From assembly GCF_008271805.1 (NCBI RefSeq), contig NZ_VSRY01000105.1:1-48505 (forward strand): DNA of 48,505 nt. The letters run 5' to 3'. Shown one piece after another: positions 1-12,863 of this stretch (position 1 is its first letter; each line of letters opens with the position of its first letter). The stretch is from Streptomyces sp. TRM49041 (GTDB lineage: Bacteria; Actinomycetota; Actinomycetes; Streptomycetales; Streptomycetaceae). The notes below the pieces were generated by a model. It searched no databases, was not told the DNA's origin, and worked only from the letters and a program-made list of their open reading frames with translations. A program made the position numbers and the translations under genes.

Positions 1-297
1 CGGGGCGGCGGCGCGGTCGCGCTCGGCGCGCTCTGCGCGGGTGCGCCGGGCGGGGGGTTCGGGCCGGCGGCCGGGCGGGCAGGGCTCGATCTCGCTGCCG
101 TCGACGGGGTTGACGGTGAGCAGGAAGTCGCCGGAGATGAGCTGCGTGGTGCGGGCGGGAGCCGGTGTCTTGCCGGGGCCGAGCGGGGGCGGGAGGTCGT
201 CGCGGGCGGGGCGCGGGCGGGCGGTGTCGCCGCTCTGGGCGCCGCCTTCGGTGGTGTCGTGGCCGTGGTCGTCCGGCCGAGGGTTCATCGGGTCCAT
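1..297 (-). CDS. Unidentified protein, N-terminal fragment (runs off left edge)
   Basis: An open minus-strand frame starts at ATG 297-295 and stays open for 99 codons to the window edge, so only the N-terminus is visible. It begins MDPMNPRPDDHGHD and is rich in Pro, Arg, Asp and Gly, suggesting a disordered leader. A more ordered stretch (about residues 55-72) contains LLTVNPVDGSEIE, and the visible end is an Arg/Ala/Glu-rich helix. A GGGGGG run lies upstream of the ATG as a possible ribosome binding site; an in-frame ATG at codon 4 is an alternative start. I do not recognise the family. I recall that some actinobacterial ATP/GTP-binding proteins in this neighbourhood begin this way, but no Walker motif is visible in this fragment. 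Confidence 0.6.
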   Translation of the reverse strand, partial: MDPMNPRPDDHGHDTTEGGAQSGDTARPRPARDDLPPPLGPGKTPAPARTTQLISGDFLLTVNPVDGSEIEPCPPGRRPEPPARRTRAERAERDRAAAP

Positions 298-528
298 GGT
301 GAAAGCCCCCCAAAAGCGTGGTGCGGCGAAGCCCCTCCCGGCCGATCTGCACGCGCGGTGTCGCTTCTGGTCCGGTGCCCGCCGTGTGGGTCCGTCGATG
401 GGCAGACGTCCGAAACCCTAGACGCTTCCCCGGTATCCCGGAACAGCCGGGGTGCCGGCCGCCCAAGACGTCACGGTCTTGTGAGGATTGGGCAGCTGGG
501 CTCCGCCTGGGGCGTTTTGCTCCCGCAT

Positions 529-576
529 GTACGGACCGGCCGACGGCCGGGGGGCCGGTCGTCGGCCGGTCCGTAC
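529..576 (-). terminator. Terminator after the STAS gene
   Basis: A perfect 16-bp inverted repeat (529-544 with 561-576) encloses a 16-nt centre that can itself fold (GGCC/GGCC). It begins 18 nt beyond the stop of the minus-strand STAS gene. There is no T-tract, which is usual for Streptomyces terminators. It lies between two genes transcribed in the same direction. Confidence 0.75.
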
Positions 577-593
577 ACGCCGACGCGCGTGGG

Positions 594-917
594 TCAGACG
601 CGGGGCAACGATTCAGCGGCCAGGCCGCCCTCGATGGCGAGGATGCGGTGCAGCCTGGTGGCCACGAGGAGGCGCTGCATCTGGGGTGGTACGCCCCGCA
701 GGACCAGTCGGCGGCCGCACCGGCCGGCCCTCCGGTGGGCGCCCATGATGACCCCGAGTCCGGTGGCGTCCCAGGAGTCGAGGCCGGTCAGATCGAGCAC
801 GAGGTCGCCGGCTCCGTCGTCGACGGCCGAGTGCAGGACCGTACGGGCGTCCGCCGCGCTGCGGACATCGAGGCGGCCCCCGACGACCAGCTCGGTGTGG
901 TCGCCCCTGATGTGCAT
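594..917 (-). CDS. STAS-domain anti-sigma-factor antagonist
   Basis: A 107-residue single-domain STAS protein of the SpoIIAA/RsbV/BldG type. Such proteins bind a partner anti-sigma kinase and free a sigma factor when unphosphorylated. The start MHIRGDHTEL is chosen because GGGGAG lies 5 nt before ATG 917; an upstream ATG at 974 lacks this. The central motif DSWDATGLGVIMG (about residues 47-59) matches the family phosphoacceptor segment (DSSGLG in SpoIIAA), with Thr at the position of the phosphorylated Ser. No anti-sigma kinase gene is next to it, so its partner is encoded elsewhere. It is followed by a strong hairpin and is probably monocistronic. Confidence 0.85.
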   Translation of the reverse strand: MHIRGDHTELVVGGRLDVRSAADARTVLHSAVDDGAGDLVLDLTGLDSWDATGLGVIMGAHRRAGRCGRRLVLRGVPPQMQRLLVATRLHRILAIEGGLAAESLPRV

Positions 918-1028
918 ATGCGCTCCCCGAGAGTGCTGTGCTTGTCTGTCCGTCACGTCTTTCTGTTGCAACAACTGACTGCCGCATCAACGGAGCAGTT
1001 GCGCGTTGTAAGCGAACCGATACCAGAT

Positions 1029-1044
1029 TCACCCTATGGGGTGA
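1029..1044 (-). terminator. Small hairpin after the hydroxybutyryl-CoA dehydrogenase gene
   Basis: TCACCC-TATG-GGGTGA forms a 6-bp perfect stem with a 4-nt loop, starting 22 nt beyond the end of the minus-strand dehydrogenase gene. It may be a weak terminator or an operator for the STAS gene; the sequence does not decide. Confidence 0.35.
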
Positions 1045-1065
1045 CGGCGGTCTGGCGGTGGCGGC

Positions 1066-1914
1066 TCAGTGCTTGTAAAAGCCCTGCCCGCTCTTGCGGC
1101 CGATGTCACCCGCGTCCACCATCCGGCGCATCAGCTCCGGCGGGGCGAACTTCTCGTCCTGGGACTCGGTGTAGATGTTGCTGGTGGCGTGGAGCAGGAT
1201 GTCGACGCCGGTGAGGTCGGCGGTGGCGAGCGGGCCCATGGCGTGCCCGAAGCCCAGCTTGCACGCGATGTCGATGTCCTCCGCGGAAGCCACGCCAGAC
1301 TCGTACAGCTTGGCGGCCTCGACGACGAGCGCGGAGATGAGCCGCGTGGTGACGAAGCCGGCGACGTCGCGGTTGACGACGATACAGGTCTTGCCGACGG
1401 ACTCGGCGAACTCGCGGGCCGTGGCGAGGGTTTCGTCGCTGGTCTTGTAGCCGCGGACGAGCTCGCAGAGCTGCATCATCGGGACGGGCGAGAAGAAGTG
1501 GGTGCCGACGACCCGCTCGGGGCGCTCGGTGACCGCCGCGATCTTGGTGATCGGGATGGCGGAGGTGTTGGAGGCCAGGACGGCGTCGTCCCGTACGAGC
1601 TTGTCGAGGGCCCGGAAGATCTCGTGCTTGACCTCGAGCTTCTCGAAGACGGCCTCGACGACGACATCCGCGTCGGCGGCGGCGTCGAGGTCGGTGGTCG
1701 TGGTGATGCGGGCCAGGGCGGCCTCGGCGTCGGCGGCGTCGAGCCTGCCCTTGGAGACGAACTTGTCGTACGACGCCTTGATGCCGTCCGTGCCCCGGGT
1801 GAGGGCGGCGTCGGTGACATCGCGCAGCACGACGTCCCAGCCCGCCTGGGCCGAGACCTGCGCGATGCCGGACCCCATGAGTCCGGCGCCGATGACGGCG
1901 AGCTTCCTGGCCAC
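1066..1914 (-). CDS. hbd: 3-hydroxybutyryl-CoA dehydrogenase
   Basis: A 282-residue protein that oxidises or reduces the 3-hydroxy group of acyl-CoA with NAD(P)H, in butyrate/acetoacetyl-CoA metabolism. The N-terminal Rossmann fold shows GAGLMGSGIA (residues 9-18). The central segment SNTSAIPITKIA and GTHFFSPVPMMQL carries the catalytic His-Glu region. The C-terminal 3HCDH domain ends GDIGRKSGQGFYKH, typical of the short single-function family. The start is GTG 1914: AGGGGAGAG lies immediately upstream and would be buried if the longer frame from GTG 1932 were used. The longer frame would also include a rare TTA codon. No partner acyl-CoA genes are adjacent. Confidence 0.93.
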   Translation of the reverse strand: MARKLAVIGAGLMGSGIAQVSAQAGWDVVLRDVTDAALTRGTDGIKASYDKFVSKGRLDAADAEAALARITTTTDLDAAADADVVVEAVFEKLEVKHEIFRALDKLVRDDAVLASNTSAIPITKIAAVTERPERVVGTHFFSPVPMMQLCELVRGYKTSDETLATAREFAESVGKTCIVVNRDVAGFVTTRLISALVVEAAKLYESGVASAEDIDIACKLGFGHAMGPLATADLTGVDILLHATSNIYTESQDEKFAPPELMRRMVDAGDIGRKSGQGFYKH

Positions 1915-2134
1915 GATCTCTCCCCTTAACACGCGTTCACATTTCGGTTCTCCGGCGGGAGGTTACTGCCCGGGAGAGGCGCTGTGGCGGTGAAGAGATG
2001 CGCGTCACGTCTCAGATGACGGACATCACACCGGAACGGGGCCTCACGTGAGCCGTACCCCGTAACCGAGGAGCGATACGCGGCGCACGCCGTGACGGTG
2101 GGCACACGTGTCCGCCGGACGGCCGGAGCATAAC

Positions 2135-2147
2135 TAGGCTGGCCGTA
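2135..2147 (+). promoter_or_regulatory. Candidate -10 element for a leaderless cobalamin adenosyltransferase transcript
   Basis: TAGGCT (2135-2140) lies 6 nt before ATG 2147 and there is no ribosome binding site close to the start. This spacing would place transcription initiation at or next to the start codon, a common arrangement in Streptomyces. I see no good -35 box. No cobalamin riboswitch is recognisable in the 232-nt divergent gap. Confidence 0.4.
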
Positions 2148-2719
2148 TGGTCAACCTGACGCGCATCTACACCCGCACCGGCGACAAGGGCACGACGGCG
2201 CTCGGCGACATGAGCCGTACCGCCAAGACGGACCTGCGGATCGCCGCGTATGCCGACGCCAACGAGGCCAACGCGGTCATCGGCACGGCCGTCGCGCTCG
2301 GCAGCCTGCCGGAGGAGGTCGTCAAGGTCCTCGTCCGGGTGCAGAACGATCTCTTCGACGTGGGCGCGGACCTGTCGACCCCGGTCGTCGAGAACCCGGA
2401 GTACCCGCCGCTGCGGGTGGAGCAGTCGTACGTCGACAAGCTGGAGGCGGACTGCGACCGGTTCCTGGAGGACCTGGAGAAGCTCCGCTCCTTCATCCTG
2501 CCGGGCGGCACCCCGGGCGCGGCACTCCTCCACCACGCCTGCACGGTCGTCCGCCGCGCCGAGCGCTCGACGTGGGCCGCGCTGGAGGTGCACGGCGAGA
2601 CGATGAACGCCCTGACGGCGACGTACTTGAACCGGCTCTCGGACCTGCTGTTCATTCTGGCCAGGACGGCCAACAAGGAGGTCGGCGACGTGCTGTGGGT
2701 ACCCGGCGGGGAACGCTGA
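2147..2719 (+). CDS. Cob(I)yrinic acid a,c-diamide adenosyltransferase, PduO type
   Basis: A 190-residue ATP:cob(I)alamin adenosyltransferase that transfers the adenosyl group of ATP to Co(I) corrinoid to make adenosylcobalamin. The glycine-rich ATP-binding segment TRTGDKGTT is at residues 8-16. The family helix motifs VVRRAER (about 133-139) and NRLSDLLFILAR (about 163-174) supply the Arg and Asn residues at the active site. Length is normal. It is a single gene flanked by a divergent dehydrogenase and a convergent membrane-protein gene, so it is not part of a cob operon. It may supply coenzyme B12 to mutases encoded elsewhere. Confidence 0.93.
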   Translation: MVNLTRIYTRTGDKGTTALGDMSRTAKTDLRIAAYADANEANAVIGTAVALGSLPEEVVKVLVRVQNDLFDVGADLSTPVVENPEYPPLRVEQSYVDKLEADCDRFLEDLEKLRSFILPGGTPGAALLHHACTVVRRAERSTWAALEVHGETMNALTATYLNRLSDLLFILARTANKEVGDVLWVPGGER

Positions 2720-2770
2720 GCGCTCTGCGGGAAGTGCCGCGATACGCCGTCGGTCCGCTGCGGCTCCGTC

Positions 2771-2810
2771 GTGGCTGGTCGCGCAGTTCCCCGCGCCCCT
2801 TCAGGGCGCT
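2771..2810. repeat. Dispersed Streptomyces intergenic motif
   Basis: The segment GCGCAGTTCCCCGCGCCCCT (2781-2800), followed by TCAGGGCGC, lies between convergent genes. I recognise this string from memory as recurring in many Streptomyces intergenic regions. GCGCCC and GGGCGC can form a small hairpin, so it may act as a bidirectional terminator. The recurrence cannot be checked inside this window, where I see only one copy. Confidence 0.4.
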
Positions 2811-2841
2811 ACCGAACCGCAGCCGACTTCACCCGACCTGC

Positions 2842-3408
2842 TCAGCCGTCCGTTCTGGCCGGTTCGCGGGTCGCGGCCGGGTCCTTCTTGGGCCAGATCG
2901 CGTACGACAGGGCGATCAGGCCGTGGATGCCCGCCGCGCGCCACGCGGCGCCCATCCAGCTCTCCAGGGAACCGACCCTGCCGGGGTCCGCGACATACCA
3001 GACGGCCGCCTGAAGCAGGGCGGTGGCGGTCACGGCGCCCACCAGGGTGCCCAGCCAGATCCGGCCCTCGTGGCGGGCGCGAGCCATGCCGTGGGGGGGC
3101 GGGCCGGCCGGGCGCGGGGCGCCGCCGAAGCGGTGGGCGGCGTGGCCGTCCAGCCACTTCACGGTGCGGTGGCCGTGGCCGACGGTGTAGCCGATGTACA
3201 GCGCCGCCAGCCCGTGCGTCCAGCTCGGCTCGGCGCCGTTTCGCAGGTCGACCGCGGTGGCGACCAGCAGGAGGACCTCCAGCACCGGCTCGCAGAGCAG
3301 GAGCGCCGCGCCCGTACGGGGCATCCGCAGCAGGTAGCGCGCGGCGAGCCCCGCCGCCAGCAGCACCCAGAAACCGACCTCGCAGACCACGATCAAGGTG
3401 AGGACCAT
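2842..3408 (-). CDS. Small integral membrane protein of unknown function
   Basis: A 188-residue protein starting MVLTLIVVCEVGFWVLL, with four or five predicted membrane helices (about residues 1-20, 35-50, 60-80, 118-138 and 150-168). The linker GHGHRTVKWLDGHAAHRFGG (residues 76-95) is rich in His, and a Pro/Arg-rich loop follows. The C-terminus SYAIWPKKDPA is charged. ATG 3408 is chosen because translation upstream of it is low-complexity and overlaps the divergent kinase gene; GAGG precedes it at short spacing. I do not recognise the family. It ends convergently with the adenosyltransferase gene. Confidence 0.75.
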   Translation of the reverse strand: MVLTLIVVCEVGFWVLLAAGLAARYLLRMPRTGAALLLCEPVLEVLLLVATAVDLRNGAEPSWTHGLAALYIGYTVGHGHRTVKWLDGHAAHRFGGAPRPAGPPPHGMARARHEGRIWLGTLVGAVTATALLQAAVWYVADPGRVGSLESWMGAAWRAAGIHGLIALSYAIWPKKDPAATREPARTDG

Positions 3409-3542
3409 GTCCTCAAGCCTGCCGCCCGGCGCGCCCCGGATCGTCGTCGGCGATGACGAATCCGCGCTGCATCCTTCGATGTAGTCGAAGCTCAACCCGG
3501 ACGGGGAGGCCGGCACGGGCCGGTGCCGTGTTGGATGGGACC

Positions 3543-4778
3543 GTGACACTCCCCCGGCCGCCCCACCGCGACGACGTCTTCACGGCCGCCACGGGCCTGG
3601 CCGGCGGTCTGCTGCTGTGGTCCCTCGGGCTGCATATGCAGGGCGAGCGGCACGCGCTGTTCCACTCGCAGTGGCTGATGCTGGTGCCGCTGTTCGTGAT
3701 GGCCTCGCTGGAGCTGGTGCGCCGCACCATGCCCCGCACGGCCCTGTTCGTCGGTACGGCCGCGATCGTCGCCGACCAGCTCACCCGCGGCAACATCGCG
3801 ACCGTCCTGATGTTCACGGACCTCGTCTACGCGGCCGTCGTGTACGGGACTCCCGCCTCCGCCCGGCGTATCCCGGTCACGACCGGGCTGATCACCGTCG
3901 GGGTGTCCGTCGGCTTCCTGGCCTGGTTCCGCGCCCCCGAGGGGCTGCTGATCGGGGTGGTCACCGGTCTGGTCTCGTTCGCGCCCGCCACCACAGGCGC
4001 CATCGTGCGCAACCACCGGCAGGCGGCCGACACCGCGCGGCTGCGCGCCGAGCAGACGGCGCTGCTCGCGGAGATGGACCGTACGCAGGCGGTGGTCGCC
4101 GAGCGGGCCCGGATGGCCCGGGAGCTGCACGACATGGTCGCGGGTCACCTCTCGGCCATCGCCATCCACTCCACCGCGGCGCTCTCCCTCGACCACCCTG
4201 ACACCAGCCGGGATGCGCTCGGGGTGATCCGCGAGAACAGCGTCGAGGGCCTCGCCGAGATGCGCCGGCTGATCTCCCTCCTCCGGGACAGCGGCGGCCA
4301 CGACGAGCCGGCCGCCGCGCCGACCCTCAGGGGCCTCGCCGCCCTCGTACGGCAGGCGGCGGGGAACGGCACCTCCAGCGGCCTCACGTTCACCCTGACC
4401 GGCCCCGCCGCACCGCCGGACGGCCCGGCCCCGCCGGAGGGCACCGCCGGGCTCCCCGCCCCGGTGGAGCTCGCGGCGTACCGCATCGTGCAGGAGTCGC
4501 TTACCAATGCCCTCAAGCACGCCGATCCGGGCGAGGTGACCGTCGCCCTGGACCACGCGGACCACGCGCTGACCGTACGGGTGACCAGCCCGTTCGACCG
4601 ACAGGCGACGGGGCCGCGCGCCCCGGGCTCGGGCGCCGGGCTGGTGGGCATGCGGGAGCGGGTGGCGCTGCTGGGCGGGGAGTTCGAGACGGGCCCGGTG
4701 GACGACGGCGGGCGGAGGACATGGTCGGTACGGGCGGTGCTGCCCGTGGCGAAGGACGACAAGGAGCCCTCGACGTGA
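3543..4778 (+). CDS. chiS: Sensor histidine kinase, NarL/DesK type (ChiS-like)
   Basis: A membrane histidine kinase of about 411 residues. Residues about 15-150 form several membrane helices, followed by a coiled linker. The HisKA_3 dimerisation box is RMARELHDMVAGHLSA, with the phospho-accepting His near residue 196. The C-terminal HATPase domain shows AYRIVQESLTNALKHA and GAGLVGMRERVALLGG. The start is uncertain: GTG 3543 follows GGATGGGA, and GTG 3528 is in frame. Its stop overlaps the response-regulator start by 4 nt. Because a chitinase gene follows, I infer that this is the ChiS partner described for Streptomyces chiC-type loci; the sensed ligand (chitin oligomers) is inference. Confidence 0.85.
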   Translation: MTLPRPPHRDDVFTAATGLAGGLLLWSLGLHMQGERHALFHSQWLMLVPLFVMASLELVRRTMPRTALFVGTAAIVADQLTRGNIATVLMFTDLVYAAVVYGTPASARRIPVTTGLITVGVSVGFLAWFRAPEGLLIGVVTGLVSFAPATTGAIVRNHRQAADTARLRAEQTALLAEMDRTQAVVAERARMARELHDMVAGHLSAIAIHSTAALSLDHPDTSRDALGVIRENSVEGLAEMRRLISLLRDSGGHDEPAAAPTLRGLAALVRQAAGNGTSSGLTFTLTGPAAPPDGPAPPEGTAGLPAPVELAAYRIVQESLTNALKHADPGEVTVALDHADHALTVRVTSPFDRQATGPRAPGSGAGLVGMRERVALLGGEFETGPVDDGGRRTWSVRAVLPVAKDDKEPST

Positions 4779-5455
4779 CCGAATCCCGGAAGGTCCGCGT
4801 TCTCGTCGCGGAGGACCAGAAGGCCGTACGCGCCGGTCTGGTCCTCATCCTGGGCAGCGCCCCGGACCTGGAGGTCGTCGGCGAGGCCGGGGACGGCGAG
4901 GCGGCGGTGCGGCTGGCCCGGGAGCTGCGCCCCGACCTGGTCCTGATGGACGTTCAGATGCCGCTGCTCGACGGTGTCTCGGCGACCCGGCAGGTGGTGG
5001 GGGAGGGTCTGGCCGACGTACTCGTCCTGACCACCTTCGACCTGGACGAGTACGTGTTCGGGGCACTGCGCGCCGGCGCGGCCGGGTTCCTGCTGAAGAA
5101 CACCGAGGCGCGGGACCTGATCGAGGCGGTGCGGACGGTGGCGCGCGGCGAGGGGCTGATCGCCCCGGCGGTCACCCGGCGCCTGATCGCCGAGTTCGCG
5201 GCGCCGCGCAGGCGGCCGGGGGCAGGGGGGCGGGCGGAGCGGACGGCCCCGGAGCTGAGCGTGCTGGACCCGCTGACCCGGCGGGAGCGGGAGGTGCTGT
5301 CCTGCCTCGGCGAGGGGCTGTCGAACGCGGAGATCGCGATACATCTGGACATGGCCGAGGCGACGGTGAAGACACACGTCAGCCGTCTGCTGGGGAAGCT
5401 CGACCTCCGCAGCAGGGTGCAAGCGGCGGTGCTGGCGCAGGAGTTGGGCGTCTGA
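4775..5455 (+). CDS. chiR: NarL/FixJ-family response regulator (ChiR-like)
   Basis: A 226-residue regulator. The receiver domain (about 1-125) has the acidic pair AED (residues 12-14), the phosphoacceptor Asp59 in LVLMDVQMP, the Thr switch in VLTTFDLDEY and the Lys in FLLKN. A Pro/Arg/Gly-rich linker leads to a LuxR-type HTH: LTRREREVLSCLGEGLSNAE, then TVKTHVSRLLGKLDLRSR. The start is GTG 4775, overlapping the kinase stop as GTGA, so the two are translationally coupled. The chitinase gene begins 144 nt downstream, with the direct-repeat promoter between them. Control of that gene by this regulator is inferred from context and from studied Streptomyces chitinase loci. Confidence 0.9.
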   Translation: MTESRKVRVLVAEDQKAVRAGLVLILGSAPDLEVVGEAGDGEAAVRLARELRPDLVLMDVQMPLLDGVSATRQVVGEGLADVLVLTTFDLDEYVFGALRAGAAGFLLKNTEARDLIEAVRTVARGEGLIAPAVTRRLIAEFAAPRRRPGAGGRAERTAPELSVLDPLTRREREVLSCLGEGLSNAEIAIHLDMAEATVKTHVSRLLGKLDLRSRVQAAVLAQELGV

Positions 5456-5482
5456 CCCAACATCCCGGGACTGGCCCGGAAC

Positions 5483-5524
5483 TGGTCTGGACCTATTGAC
5501 GATTGGTCCAGACCTTCCTACGCT
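5483..5524 (+). promoter_or_regulatory. Chitinase promoter with 12-bp direct repeats
   Basis: Two near-identical 12-mers, TGGTCTGGACCT (5483-5494) and TGGTCCAGACCT (5504-5515), lie on the same strand 21 bp apart (ten matches of twelve). Between them is TTGACG (5496-5501), a near-consensus -35 box; TACGCT (5519-5524) follows after 17 bp as the -10. Direct repeats of this kind are known to give chitin induction and glucose repression of Streptomyces chitinase genes. The first copy with its flank (ACTGGTCTGGACC) also resembles the DasR operator consensus ACTGGTCTAGACCA. The repeats flank and partly overlap the core promoter, which suits control by blocking or recruiting RNA polymerase. Confidence 0.75.
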
Positions 5525-5599
5525 CACGGCGCGCACATGTCACGGACGCACGGACGCAACGCACCCCCACCATGTCCGTCCGCACCTTGAGGAGCACCG

Positions 5600-7489
<1,890 letters not shown>

Positions 7490-7508
7490 CCGCCCCCGTA
7501 CAGAGACC

Positions 7509-7532
7509 GGGCCGCACCGAGAGGTGCGGCCC
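7509..7532. terminator. Bidirectional terminator after the chitinase gene
   Basis: GGGCCGCACC and GGTGCGGCCC form a perfect 10-bp stem with a GAGA loop, 20 nt after the chitinase stop. It lies between convergent genes and probably serves both the chitinase and the DUF2550 gene. Confidence 0.85.
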
Positions 7533-7571
7533 GATCCATGTGCGTGGGGTGCGTGAGGTGCGTACGGGGTA

Positions 7572-8018
7572 TTACGCCACGTTGACCCGCTGGCCCGGGG
7601 GCGCCGCCTCCAGCCAGGCGAGGAAGCCGGTGAGGGCGTCCTCGCTCATGGCGAGCTCCAGACGGGTCCCCCGGTGCAGACAGCCCAGCACGACGGAGTC
7701 CGACAGGAGGGCCAGCTCCTCCTCGCCGTCCGGCATCCGGCGGTCGAGGACCTCGATGGCCGAACGCTCCAGGATGCGGCGCGGGCGGGGCGCGTACGAG
7801 AAGACCCGGAACCAGGCGATCTGATCGCCGCTGTAGCGGGCGACGCCGTACACCCAGCCCTTGCCGGAGGTGTCATCCTCCTGCGGGACGTTCCAGCGGA
7901 GGCTGCAGTCGAAGGTGCCGCCGGAGCGCTGGATGAGCCGCCGCCGCAGGCCGAAGACGAAGAGCCCGATCACCACCAGTGCGACGACCAGTGCGCTCAC
8001 CAGCAGAGCGAGGAACAT
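7572..8018 (-). CDS. DUF2550 family membrane-anchored protein
   Basis: A protein of about 148 residues with one N-terminal membrane helix (MFLALLVSALVVALVVIGLFVFGL), then a basic RRRLIQR stop-transfer segment and a mostly polar domain containing GGTFDCSLRW, GWVYGVARYSGD and WFRVFSYAPRPRR. The function is unknown. The gene lies directly downstream of atpC, as its homologue does in Mycobacterium tuberculosis. The start is chosen at ATG 8018, 9 nt after AGGAGG; GTG 8024 is in frame but only 3 nt from it. A very strong hairpin separates it from atpC, so it may have its own promoter. Confidence 0.85.
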   Translation of the reverse strand: MFLALLVSALVVALVVIGLFVFGLRRRLIQRSGGTFDCSLRWNVPQEDDTSGKGWVYGVARYSGDQIAWFRVFSYAPRPRRILERSAIEVLDRRMPDGEEELALLSDSVVLGCLHRGTRLELAMSEDALTGFLAWLEAAPPGQRVNVA

Positions 8019-8075
8019 CTCCACCGACCTCCTCGCCTCGTCCCGTAACGGAATACAACCTGCATCTGCATCGGC

Positions 8076-8120
8076 TCAGCCGCGGCCCGGTCTGGAGAAT
8101 CCAGCCCGGGCCGCGGCTGA
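8076..8120 (-). terminator. ATP synthase operon terminator
   Basis: A perfect 15-bp inverted repeat (8076-8090 with 8106-8120) has an inner CTGG/CCAG stem and an AGAAT loop. It begins 57 nt past the atpC stop and has no T-tail. This is one of the strongest hairpins in the window and closes the atp operon. Confidence 0.85.
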
Positions 8121-8177
8121 GGGGCCGGGCCGCCCCGTAAAGGGGCACCCGGCGACGTACACATCCGCAGCGGTGCG

Positions 8178-8552
8178 CTAGCGCGCCGCCACCGCGCGCA
8201 GCCGGATCTCGGCGCGCCGCTCGGCCTCGGCGTCCGACTCCGCCTTCGCACGCTCCAGCGCGCGCTCGGCACGCTGGCTGTCGATCTCATCCGCCAGCTC
8301 GGCGATCTCCGCGAGCAGCGACAGCTTGTTGTCGGCGAACGACAGGAAACCGCCGTGCACAGCGGCGACGACCGTTCCACCATCGCTCGTACGGATGGTC
8401 ACCGGGCCCGACTCCAGCACACCGAGCAGCGGCTGGTGGCCGGGCATGACGCCGATGTCGCCGGAGGTGGTGCGCGCGATGACCAGGCTGGCCTCGCCGG
8501 ACCAGACACTCCGGTCCGCGGCGACCAGCTCGACGTGCAGCTCAGCAGCCAA
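8178..8552 (-). CDS. atpC: ATP synthase F1 subunit epsilon
   Basis: A 124-residue epsilon subunit, which links the rotor to the c-ring and can inhibit ATP hydrolysis. The N-terminal beta-sandwich shows the family motif GDIGVMPGHQPLLG (residues 32-45). A short C-terminal helical region (about 80-124) is rich in Glu, Ala and Arg. The start is TTG 8552, preceded by GAGGAGCC at good spacing. It is the last gene of the operon. Unlike most other operon members it is separated from its upstream neighbour atpD by 188 nt of hairpin-forming DNA, which may lower its expression. Confidence 0.95.
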   Translation of the reverse strand: MAAELHVELVAADRSVWSGEASLVIARTTSGDIGVMPGHQPLLGVLESGPVTIRTSDGGTVVAAVHGGFLSFADNKLSLLAEIAELADEIDSQRAERALERAKAESDAEAERRAEIRLRAVAAR

Positions 8553-8642
8553 GGGTGGCTCCTCGGGTCACCACCCGGCGGGTTCTGCCGGGTGTTGGGT
8601 CATAAGTCTAGTAGGGCCACCGGCGCAGGAGCGCCGGGACCC

Positions 8643-8726
8643 GCCCCCGGCCGGGACGGCCGGGGCACCGGGGGTCTCCCCCGGGTGGTGCCGTGCGGAA
8701 GGGGGCGGGACGGACCCGCCCCCTTC
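8643..8726 (-). repeat. Three tandem hairpins between atpD and atpC
   Basis: Directly after the atpD stop (8741) lie a perfect 12-bp stem with a 5-nt loop (8698-8709 with 8715-8726), a shorter GGGGG/CCCCC hairpin (around 8670-8684), and CCCCGGCC/GGCCGGGG (around 8645-8665). The gap otherwise holds no gene. The likely role is transcription attenuation or mRNA protection at the atpD end, giving less atpC than atpD transcript. That role is inference; the palindromes are directly visible. Confidence 0.6.
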
Positions 8727-8740
8727 AAGAGTCACGGGAC

Positions 8741-11100
<2,360 letters not shown>

Positions 11101-11120
11101 GGATCAGGTCCCTTCCGTCG

Positions 11121-12719
<1,599 letters not shown>

Positions 12720-12765
12720 CTGGGTTCCCTGCTCTCCTTGTTGGGCCCGAAGTCTCTTTGGGGGA

Positions 12766-12784
12766 TCTGGGGGCTCCCCCCAGA
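12766..12784 (-). repeat. Hairpin between atpH and atpA
   Basis: TCTGGGGG and CCCCCAGA form an 8-bp stem with a 3-nt loop in the 144-nt atpH-atpA gap. It may act as an mRNA stabiliser or a weak attenuator ahead of the highly expressed F1 genes. Confidence 0.4.
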
Positions 12785-12863
12785 ACTTCTGCATCCTGTG
12801 CACGGCCCAACCGGGCCGTAGGTAACGCTTCTTGTCTTTGCTGACCTGGCTGCCGGTCGGTCG

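Noticed and set aside
1066..1932. Dehydrogenase start at GTG 1932 containing a TTA codon (possible bldA control)
   Set aside because: The ribosome binding site AGGGGAG lies after this GTG and immediately before GTG 1914, so the TTA is outside the real gene.
1915..2146. Cobalamin riboswitch ahead of the adenosyltransferase gene
   Set aside because: No B12-box-like sequence or conserved core is visible, and the transcript appears leaderless.
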